Origin: a virus
Length of the DNA: 24,895 nt
Reading direction: 5' to 3' (one strand)
IMG/VR virus record: IMGVR_UViG_3300042372_000600
Coordinates: 1 to 24,895 of that record
Shown: positions 19,149 through 24,895 of the stretch, one piece after another
How positions within the stretch are numbered: position 1 is the stretch's first letter
How the letters are laid out: every line of letters begins with the position of its first letter
Translations under genes and position numbers: made by a program
The notes under the pieces: generated by a model
The model's input: the letters and a program-made list of their open reading frames with translations, nothing else
Told to the model about the DNA's origin: nothing
Databases searched by the model: none

Positions 19149-19739
19149 TCACAGATGATCCCATCTAAAATGCTTTCTGTATGATTCTAAATCAATAACT
19201 GTTGGGTCAACCCACCAGTCTTCTGATTCCGTTCTAACAACAATTGAATACCCAAGTGAGTCTAATATTTCTCTCTGAACATCTCTCATTGCAGCGTTGC
19301 GCCAATACATATTTGCATCATGCTCAAATGTAATTACTGTAAATCTATAAGAATTTAGCGGTACTGCTAGTAGTCCGTGCAAACTTGTGTATGCGTTGCC
19401 GTCTGGCCTTCCATTTAGCTGGTACCCAGAATCAATATCTACCTGAAGGTAATCTATTTGTTTAGGGAATGAATTTTCTTCAAAGTAAGATATGTAATTA
19501 AAATCCAGAGCATCACCCATACATGGGTTAGATCTATTTTCATTAAATTCTTTTCTTAGGTCTTCTTTAATTTCAAAGGAGACACCTTTCCAACCGAACT
19601 CATTCTCTAGTCTATTAGTGTTGCTTCCATTTTTTGAATGAAATGCTCCTAGCTCAACATAGTATCCTTCTTTTTTATTATCTAGAAGTTCTAAAACAAA
19701 CTCTTCCTGTGCACTTCTATCGTTCCATACTTGTGTCAT
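19149..19739 (-). CDS. FkbM-like SAM-dependent methyltransferase
   Basis: A 196-residue protein. YYVELGAFHSKNGSNTNRLE matches motif I of FkbM-type methyltransferases (V-E/D-x-G-A-x-x-G). WKGVSFEI gives the acidic end of the second strand, GDALDFNYI the third motif, and IDYLQVDIDSG the post-I aspartate motif. The family usually O-methylates sugars or other small acceptors. No glycosyltransferase is nearby. It overlaps the RuvC-like gene by four bases. Methylation of virion or host glycans is a guess. Confidence 0.65.
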   Translation of the reverse strand: MTQVWNDRSAQEEFVLELLDNKKEGYYVELGAFHSKNGSNTNRLENEFGWKGVSFEIKEDLRKEFNENRSNPCMGDALDFNYISYFEENSFPKQIDYLQVDIDSGYQLNGRPDGNAYTSLHGLLAVPLNSYRFTVITFEHDANMYWRNAAMRDVQREILDSLGYSIVVRTESEDWWVDPTVIDLESYRKHFRWDHL

Positions 19740-20302
19740 TTATTTGTGAGAACCTCTCTAGCATAATAAGCGATGCCGAATGCATCAGCTACATCAAAAT
19801 CTTCTATAGATAAACCATGTTTTTTATTAAAGTAATCTGCCGTTCTTTGCTTACGCATATTCCTTAACTGGTTTTTGTACCATGAGTCTGCGTATCCTGG
19901 ATTGGCTAAACGTATTGCTGCCTTCTCTTCTTTGGTAGGGTTTTTGTTTCCAATATACGCTTGCCAAGAGCTAGGAGATATAGTGATAACTGAAGCACCC
20001 GTAGACATAAGCTCAGCAATGACAACACCATAAACATATGATAATTTTATCACAGCATCTGGTGATCTGACAAGTATAGCTCCTTCTACGGCAATGTAAT
20101 CGCTTTTTAGCTCATCTAGCATCATCGCAACTCTACTTTTAGCATTATAAATTTTTTCGTATATATCATTTCCAACTAAATTAATCTTACCCCATTTAAT
20201 TGGTGTGCTACCTTCGATTAAACAAAAGGCAACAGATGATGTTGATGCATCTATCCCAAGGACTCTGCTTGCTTTTGTCCTAGATAATTTCGCCAGAGTC
20301 AC
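19736..20302 (-). CDS. RuvC-like Holliday-junction resolvase
   Basis: A 188-residue RNase-H-fold nuclease with the four acidic residues of RuvC: Asp18 in VLGIDASTSS, Glu73 in IAVEGA, and Asp170/Asp173 in FDVADAFGIA. The ISPSSWQ strand is also typical. It would resolve branched DNA before packaging. The start is GTG with AAGGA six bases upstream. Bacterial RuvC has about 170 residues, so length fits. An alternative is a related RNase-H-type nuclease with different structure preference. Confidence 0.82.
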   Translation of the reverse strand: MTLAKLSRTKASRVLGIDASTSSVAFCLIEGSTPIKWGKINLVGNDIYEKIYNAKSRVAMMLDELKSDYIAVEGAILVRSPDAVIKLSYVYGVVIAELMSTGASVITISPSSWQAYIGNKNPTKEEKAAIRLANPGYADSWYKNQLRNMRKQRTADYFNKKHGLSIEDFDVADAFGIAYYAREVLTNK

Positions 20303-20573
20303 GTATCATCCTTAATATCTTGCTTCTATCAGACTTAGAGTTATTTTTTTCACATCTAGAGCATATGTCTAAAGTATTATATCTGCTCAAACTTGAGCTG
20401 CATGACTTGCATAGTCTTTTTTGTCCAGATCTAATTGCTTTTTTTTCATAGTATTTCTCCATAATCTTTTTATTTGTTGCAATTCTGCAGCAATCATCTG
20501 AACAATATTTTTGATTATGTGTTTTTGGGGTAAACTCTTTTCCATTTATGCAATCTGAATTAGCGCATATCAT
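20280..20573 (-). CDS. double zinc-finger protein
   Basis: A 97-residue basic protein with two zinc modules: CANSDC plus YCSDDC (residues about 3-30), and CKSC plus CSRC (about 55-75). A charged helix links them (KKIMEKYYEKKAIRSG). It overlaps the RuvC-like gene by 23 bases and starts at the stop of the RecB-like gene. It may be a DNA-binding accessory factor of the recombination set. No specific family is recognised. Confidence 0.65.
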   Translation of the reverse strand: MICANSDCINGKEFTPKTHNQKYCSDDCCRIATNKKIMEKYYEKKAIRSGQKRLCKSCSSSLSRYNTLDICSRCEKNNSKSDRSKILRMIRDSGEII

Positions 20574-21361
20574 TACAGGAGGACCTTAAATCTTTCTATC
20601 TGTACCGTTCCAACTGGTGTGTCTTTTGAATAACACTCTTTTTTAATTGGGCAGTATGTACAAGGCATCTTAGTTTTTGTTGCACCTTCTGGCTTCATAG
20701 GAAGGTCGCCTTCCTTAAAGTTATCCCAGACCTCTCTCATCCACAAGAAAGTGTCTTCTATAATCTTTTTATTCCTATCATTCATTGATACTGGAATAAT
20801 TAAGATCTCTTGAGTATTTTTATTCTCATACAGGAAGAATCCTTCTTTAGCATCCTTAAGCTTCATATATGTTAAGAGCTGCAGCAGATGGTTTGGGGAT
20901 GGGCTCATCTCTGCCTGCCTTGTATCCCACACCTCTTGCTTTGCTGTTTTTATTTCACCAATAACAGTTTCGCCATCATACTCCATGATAAGATCAATAA
21001 AGCCACGAATTGGAGGATACTCATTTATAATTTCTTCTTCTTCGGCAACCCACTGAGGCATAGTTTTAATTAAGTTCTGAAGTCTCTCGTGGGCTTGGGT
21101 TCCCTGAGCCATGTTAGCGACTGCAACAGCATCATTATTGTCAATAAAGACTGCGCCAGAAAAAGCCATATACCAATACCTTGGGCATGTTCCATGACCG
21201 TAACCCAAAGAGCTTGGGCTGAAAGACTTCTTTGTCATTTCACCATCTGCTCTTTTAGTATTTTTATATGACTCATCAAGCATTGATGCAAAAAGCTCTG
21301 GGTCAAAGAACTTGCCAGTATGCTTTTTAAACTTTAAATTTTTAACTATGTTTCTACCCAT
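20573..21361 (-). CDS. Cas4/RecB-like Fe-S exonuclease
   Basis: A 262-residue PD-(D/E)XK nuclease. His91 (AHERL), Asp123 in GFIDLI, Glu136-x-Lys138 in GEIKTAK and Gln161 in LLQLLTYM are the catalytic set. Cys59 in CPRYW together with Cys234, Cys237 and Cys243 in CTYCPIKKEC form the [4Fe-4S] cluster typical of Cas4 and AddB. No CRISPR array or cas1/cas2 is present, so a role in phage recombination or DNA end resection with RecA and SSB is most likely. Residues 1-45 are less conserved. Confidence 0.85.
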   Translation of the reverse strand: MGRNIVKNLKFKKHTGKFFDPELFASMLDESYKNTKRADGEMTKKSFSPSSLGYGHGTCPRYWYMAFSGAVFIDNNDAVAVANMAQGTQAHERLQNLIKTMPQWVAEEEEIINEYPPIRGFIDLIMEYDGETVIGEIKTAKQEVWDTRQAEMSPSPNHLLQLLTYMKLKDAKEGFFLYENKNTQEILIIPVSMNDRNKKIIEDTFLWMREVWDNFKEGDLPMKPEGATKTKMPCTYCPIKKECYSKDTPVGTVQIERFKVLL

Positions 21362-21699
21362 TACAAATTATACCTAACGACATACTTAAGTGCATCTACA
21401 AGTTTGTCTATGGACTCCTTTGCTGAATAATATATATTTTTCTTATTATTGTTCATTGTCCCCGCTTTATCTTTTGCTATTGTTGAATAGTAAGATGCCA
21501 TCATAGCAAACTTAGTTGACATAGCTTGAAGCTCAATAATAAGTTGAGGAGCTTTTGCAGCAGGTACATCTGGATTTAATAAAAGTTTTACTATAACAGC
21601 TAGTGCTCTGTCTAACTGAGCATCGTTCATATACTCATGTAGATCATTAAACTCTGTTATAGAATTAATTAACTCTAATGTATTCTTATCCTCTGTCAT
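21361..21699 (-). CDS. helical phage protein, unknown (112 aa)
   Basis: A 112-residue acidic, apparently all-helical protein between SSB and the RecB-like nuclease. Its stop overlaps the nuclease start by one base, and its start overlaps a 34-residue TM gene. Conserved-looking stretch QLDRALAVIVKLLLNPDVP. No motif is recognised; context suggests replication or recombination. Confidence 0.6.
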   Translation of the reverse strand: MTEDKNTLELINSITEFNDLHEYMNDAQLDRALAVIVKLLLNPDVPAAKAPQLIIELQAMSTKFAMMASYYSTIAKDKAGTMNNNKKNIYYSAKESIDKLVDALKYVVRYNL

Positions 21700-21790
21700 T
21701 TTTAATCTTTTTATCCCACTTATCCATTAATAGACCGACTCCATATCCAACAACAAAACCAAACAGGGTTCCATAAACAAAGTATAGCAT
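21686..21790 (-). CDS. single-TM micropeptide (34 aa)
   Basis: A 34-residue peptide MLYFVYGTLFGFVVGYGVGLL followed by a basic tail MDKWDKKIKNDRG. The glycines spaced along one face of the hydrophobic helix resemble a glycine-zipper TM segment. ATG overlaps the SSB stop (TAATG) and its end overlaps the next start by 14 bases. A membrane-active micropeptide is plausible, but its role is unknown. Confidence 0.5.
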   Translation of the reverse strand: MLYFVYGTLFGFVVGYGVGLLMDKWDKKIKNDRG

Positions 21791-22182
21791 TAGAATGGAA
21801 CCTCAGCATATGTCTTGTATGAAGGGAAGTCGTTATTACTTGGAGACTTGTCCTTAGACAACGTGTATGCTGTTACTGAGATTGAGTCTGCGTTAATTTC
21901 ATATGAGCTTCTCTTAACGCCATCCTTATCTGTCCAGTTTTCTTCATAAATCTTTCCAACGATAATAACTTCCATGCCCTTTTTAATCACAGACTTTGAT
22001 TGATCTGCAAGGGTACGCCAAGCCTTGACAGTCCACCATGAAGTGTTTTTGTCTTCCCACTCACCAGTAGTATCATTCTTGACACGATCATTGGTTGCAA
22101 CTCTGAATCTAAGACCGTTTGATCCAACAGATTCTGGTTCACTGCCAACTCTTCCAACGATTGTAATAATCGGATTAGCCAT
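21790..22182 (-). CDS. ssb: single-stranded DNA-binding protein
   Basis: A 130-residue SSB with one OB fold: NPIITIVGRVGSEPE, LRFRVATNDR, TSWWTVKAWRTLA, VIKKGMEVIIVGKIYEENWTDKDG. A short linker leads to the C-terminal YAEVPF tip, a variant of the DDIPF protein-interaction motif. It protects single-stranded DNA in replication and recombination, working with the phage RecA and polymerase. It overlaps the upstream gene by 8 bases. Confidence 0.92.
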   Translation of the reverse strand: MANPIITIVGRVGSEPESVGSNGLRFRVATNDRVKNDTTGEWEDKNTSWWTVKAWRTLADQSKSVIKKGMEVIIVGKIYEENWTDKDGVKRSSYEINADSISVTAYTLSKDKSPSNNDFPSYKTYAEVPF

Positions 22183-22483
22183 TTTTATTTTCCTCCCAAA
22201 ATGTGATCAGTTCTTCTAGTACTGACCACTCTATGATTCCAAGACGGACCTTGGAATCCCCACCAATAATAATTTTAAGGGCTGGATGCATGTCCCTGCT
22301 AACCTTAAAAGTATCTGTACAGATTTTAGCCCATACATCTTTATTTAAATTAAATGAAGCTTTGGATTCTTTGTAGTCTACTACAAAATTTTTCCACTTA
22401 GCATCACCTTTTTGATATTCCCCACGGCCACTATTCTTCTGTGCCTTGGCGCCATCTCTTTTTACTTCTGCTCTTTCTGACAT
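22175..22483 (-). CDS. possible PD-(D/E)XK junction nuclease
   Basis: A 102-residue basic protein. The N-terminal NSGRGEYQKGDAKWKNFVVDYKESKASFNL resembles archaeal-type Holliday-junction resolvases (Hjc): a basic GSGR-like start, Asp in KGDA, and D-x-K in VDYK, followed by a helix containing Trp. The C-terminus is a mixed alpha/beta stretch ending in acidic residues. It sits between SSB and a Zn ribbon next to RecA. This would be a second resolvase-like enzyme besides the RuvC-like one; the assignment is tentative. Confidence 0.45.
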   Translation of the reverse strand: MSERAEVKRDGAKAQKNSGRGEYQKGDAKWKNFVVDYKESKASFNLNKDVWAKICTDTFKVSRDMHPALKIIIGGDSKVRLGIIEWSVLEELITFWEENKNG

Positions 22484-22674
22484 CAGTTAAGCTTGTGCTT
22501 TGTCTCATGACCAGATGGGCATTTCCAGTACATCTCTAAAGTAGCCTGATTAAAATTATAATATGGAGCATACAATTCACATTTACTGCATGGTCTTTGC
22601 TGCTCTATCTTTTCAACTCTGCTATCTACAGGCTCTTCATTCTTTGAACCAAAAAACTCATTAATGTTTGGCAT
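22483..22674 (-). CDS. small zinc-ribbon protein
   Basis: A 63-residue protein with CSKC at residues 29-32 and CPSGH near residue 52, giving a ribbon of Cys/Cys and Cys/His ligands. The first half is charged and probably disordered. It overlaps the recA gene by 14 bases. A replication or recombination cofactor is suggested only by position. Confidence 0.65.
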   Translation of the reverse strand: MPNINEFFGSKNEEPVDSRVEKIEQQRPCSKCELYAPYYNFNQATLEMYWKCPSGHETKHKLN

Positions 22675-23665
22675 TTATTTCTCCTATTAAGCTGTCTACA
22701 ACATCTGGATTTTCCTTTAAATATGCTACAGCCTTTGCACGTCCTTGAAAACGTTCTCCATTTACTGTATACCATGCTCCACCCTTTTCAATAATGCCGC
22801 ACATTTCTGCAACATCTAATGTTTCTCCAACATAATCTATACCAAGAGCTTGCCCTTGGTAGTAAAAGTCGTACTGTCCTGATAAATTTGGGGGGCCGAC
22901 TTTGTTGTAATCAACAATCCAATTAACTGGTCGCCCAACTCTTTGTTCAATAATTTTGTCGCCAACCTTAATGCCAGCTTTAATAGCATTAGCCTCAGCT
23001 TCTGAAGACCAGAGCTTGATGACCGTGGAAGAAAAGAACTTGACTGCCATGCCACCTGTTGGGATGTGACTAGCATGCATAGATCCAAATTGATTTCGCT
23101 GTTGCGAGATGAGAACAAGTAGTGTGTTTTTGTTTGCATAATTTAACATCTTGACTGCGTGAGTCATATCCTTTGCTTCTGCGCCGATTTGCTTAGTGTC
23201 TTGCAAATCCTTCATTTCATTTCCATCTTTTTCAAAGTAGATTGCTGGTAGTAATGCTGAAATAGAATCAACTACTATTAAATCAACTCCTGCTTCCATA
23301 AGCTTTGTTGCAACATCTACCATGTCATTAACAGTTTTAGCTGGAGAATAAATTAGTTCTTTTGAATTAACTCCTAGTTTTTCTGCCCACTCTGGATCAT
23401 AAGAATGCTCAGCATCAATCCAAGCACAAGTCTTACCTTCTTTTTGTGCAAGTGCTATCATTTGCAAGCAAAATGAAGATTTTCCTGCTGACTTATTTCC
23501 CCAAACCAATATCTGTCGTCCATAAGCAAATCCGCCATTCAAGGCAAAGTTTAAACCTATGCTTGGCGTTGGCTGCTTTTCGATTTGAATATCGACTGCA
23601 GACTGAACCCTTGCTCTAGTTTTAGGGTCCAGCTTTGCCAGAATATCATCTAGGTTAATGTCCAT
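22661..23665 (-). CDS. recA: RecA recombinase
   Basis: A 334-residue RecA. Walker A GNKSAGKS at 56-63, Walker B LIVVDSISALLP, the SQQRNQFGSMHASHIPTGGMAVKF stretch (MAW signature and L2 loop) and the C-terminal domain are present. It forms the DNA filament for strand exchange. Helices before the core are shorter than in bacterial RecA, and the acidic C-terminal tail is missing, as in other phage RecA proteins. No Shine-Dalgarno is evident; the ATG lies four bases after the preceding stop, so translation may be coupled. Confidence 0.92.
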   Translation of the reverse strand: MDINLDDILAKLDPKTRARVQSAVDIQIEKQPTPSIGLNFALNGGFAYGRQILVWGNKSAGKSSFCLQMIALAQKEGKTCAWIDAEHSYDPEWAEKLGVNSKELIYSPAKTVNDMVDVATKLMEAGVDLIVVDSISALLPAIYFEKDGNEMKDLQDTKQIGAEAKDMTHAVKMLNYANKNTLLVLISQQRNQFGSMHASHIPTGGMAVKFFSSTVIKLWSSEAEANAIKAGIKVGDKIIEQRVGRPVNWIVDYNKVGPPNLSGQYDFYYQGQALGIDYVGETLDVAEMCGIIEKGGAWYTVNGERFQGRAKAVAYLKENPDVVDSLIGEINAKH

Positions 23666-23669
23666 TTAA

Positions 23670-23894
23670 TTAATCGTTAGCCAATTCATAATCAGATTTA
23701 AATCCTAGTGGCTCTAGCTTAAACTCAAAAGATAGTGACTCATCATTGTATGTAACTGAAAGCTGCATATCGTCATTAGTACTTTTTATAAAATCTTCAG
23801 TTGATATTTCAACAGAACCCATCTTGCTTAATATAGCCACTAAAACTCTAGAGGCATTCATTGTCTTAAATACATCTTCTGCATTATATGTCAT
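23670..23894 (-). CDS. small acidic protein, unknown
   Basis: A 74-residue acidic protein MTYNAEDVFKTMNASRVLVAIL..., likely a helix followed by a beta meander. It lies between polymerase and recA, overlapping the polymerase stop by four bases, with a GGAAG Shine-Dalgarno. No motif is recognised. Confidence 0.6.
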   Translation of the reverse strand: MTYNAEDVFKTMNASRVLVAILSKMGSVEISTEDFIKSTNDDMQLSVTYNDESLSFEFKLEPLGFKSDYELAND

Positions 23895-24895
23895 TTTACT
23901 TCCTTAACCATAAGTGTTCCATCTTCTAAAGTTTTTAGAACTGGCTCGCATATCATTCCCTCTCGCATTTTTGCCAAAGAAATCGGATACATGCTTGAAA
24001 ATACAATTGCTCTATTTAGATTCTTATCTTTATCTGACATTACAAGGTGAGCCATGGTTTTTCCAGCTTTTGTTTTATATGGAGTATAGCTTATCACAAA
24101 CCTTTGATTTTCGTCAATAGGGTAAGACTTTGCATATAAATACTTTACAAATGGATCATCTGAATCTTTGGTAATAGAATCTACATCTATATATCTAGAT
24201 ATTCTATTGTCTCCAACTAAAACAAAATACATTTTGTTTGTTTCTATTTTTGTCTGCTCAATATCGAACAGCCCAACTGATCCACTTTCATCAACAAGTT
24301 CTATTCGTGACCAACCATTCCCACGCTTTATGCTTTTAGCCATACCAAACATAACAAACGATCCTAGCTCTTCAAACTCATCAATAGGTCTAGCTTGTGC
24401 CTTGACCCTTGGCTCTAAGTTAGAAAGATTAAACGAAGGTATTCCTAAAAATTCGTAATAAGACTCTCCTTCTTTACCGCTTCTAGGATTATCATCAAAA
24501 GCAGCACCCCCAATAGCATTGAGAGAATTAACGGCCCTAGAGTTAATGCCGCTACCCTTTTTGGATGCTTTGTCAACAAAATCTTTATAGTTTTCATACG
24601 GTCTCTTTTCAATAATTTTATTTGCAATGCTGTCTGAAATAAATTTAACTTCAGCTAAACCAAATCTAATTGAATCTTTTTGTAGTGAAAAGTTTACATC
24701 TGATTCATTTACATGTGGCAGCTTAACTTTAATACCAAGCCTTTTAGCCTCAATCAAATAACCTGTTCTGGCGTCCTTGTCTCCTTCATTCTTAAGGATC
24801 GAGAATAAAAATTCCAAAGGATAATAGCACTTAAGCCAAGCGGTATAATAAGAAAGCATAGAATAAGCGACAGCGTGACTACGATTGAATGAGTA
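23891..24895 (-). CDS. dnaE: DNA polymerase III alpha subunit, C-terminal part
   Basis: Open at the window edge; the visible 334 codons begin YSFNRSHAVAYSMLSYYTAWLK, a diagnostic helix-hairpin-helix stretch of DnaE. It continues with the region IEAKRLGIKVKLPHVNESDVNFS and an OB-fold (DEFEELGSFVMFGMAKS...). The protein ends soon after the OB fold and lacks the tau-binding extension of E. coli DnaE. The catalytic PHP and palm domains lie outside the window. It is the phage replicative polymerase, in the same run as RecA and SSB. Confidence 0.92.
   Translation of the reverse strand, partial: YSFNRSHAVAYSMLSYYTAWLKCYYPLEFLFSILKNEGDKDARTGYLIEAKRLGIKVKLPHVNESDVNFSLQKDSIRFGLAEVKFISDSIANKIIEKRPYENYKDFVDKASKKGSGINSRAVNSLNAIGGAAFDDNPRSGKEGESYYEFLGIPSFNLSNLEPRVKAQARPIDEFEELGSFVMFGMAKSIKRGNGWSRIELVDESGSVGLFDIEQTKIETNKMYFVLVGDNRISRYIDVDSITKDSDDPFVKYLYAKSYPIDENQRFVISYTPYKTKAGKTMAHLVMSDKDKNLNRAIVFSSMYPISLAKMREGMICEPVLKTLEDGTLMVKEVK

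Noticed and set aside
20573-21361. Cas4-like gene as evidence for a CRISPR system
   Set aside because: No cas1, cas2 or repeat array is present; recombination genes surround it.
21359-21372. TATAAT five bases before the RecB-like ATG as another leaderless promoter
   Set aside because: Spacing is short, no -35 is present, and the bases code the conserved end of the upstream protein; AT-rich chance match is likely.

Overview
The window looks like part of the genome of a tailed double-stranded DNA phage that infects a low-GC actinobacterium. Phage identity rests on a large terminase with both ATPase and nuclease motifs, an adjacent candidate small terminase, a lysis cassette (CHAP endolysin plus small membrane proteins), four tRNA genes, and dense packing of short overlapping genes with every gene on the minus strand. 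The actinobacterial host is inferred from a WhiB-type iron-sulfur protein (a family confined to Actinobacteria and their phages), a mycobacterial-type AhpC/AhpD pair, and promoters placed for leaderless mRNAs. The AT-rich sequence fits freshwater acI (Nanopelagicales) or marine Actinomarinales hosts. The exact host is not determined, and a phage-derived element in a host genome cannot be excluded.

Layout in the direction of transcription (right to left). 24895-18120 is replication, recombination and packaging: the C-terminal part of DNA polymerase III alpha, RecA, a Zn ribbon, a small possible PD-(D/E)XK nuclease, SSB, a Cas4/RecB-like Fe-S nuclease, a RuvC-like resolvase, an FkbM-like methyltransferase, a small HTH protein, an Nmad1/DUF1599-like protein and the candidate TerS. 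18142-13126 is TerL, tRNA-Met, tRNA-Arg, AhpC, AhpD, a tRNA-Asn/tRNA-Lys tandem, a short-chain dehydrogenase and a small heat-shock protein. 13078-8576 is a thermonuclease, an FmdB-like Zn ribbon, a large exported PA14/proline-repeat protein, and the lysis cassette (two-TM protein, lipoprotein, second two-TM protein, CHAP endolysin). 8579-3080 is accessory: a glutathione-peroxidase-like protein, WhiB, unknown phage proteins, a TM/coiled-coil protein, a proteasome-type Ntn hydrolase, a Zn ribbon, an exported subtilisin-like protease and thioredoxin. 3030-1 holds an exported beta-rich/coiled-coil protein, a strong terminator, a lysine-rich tail protein, a DUF2061-like membrane protein and a run of tiny basic or Cys-rich proteins.

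Three themes stand out. First, the phage carries a peroxide-defence set (AhpC, AhpD, GPx-like, thioredoxin), and the AhpD matches the mycobacterial enzyme residue for residue at the active site except for one histidine. Second, it encodes proteolysis and surface-exported proteins (proteasome-beta-like, secreted subtilisin, two large signal-peptide proteins) that are not obvious virion parts. Third, several genes have sigma70-type -10 boxes 6-8 bases before the ATG, which implies leaderless transcripts and moves several start codons. Ten complete genes shorter than 60 codons were found by reading the gaps. No stretch longer than 300 bases lacks a gene. No integrase, CRISPR array or insertion sequence was seen.
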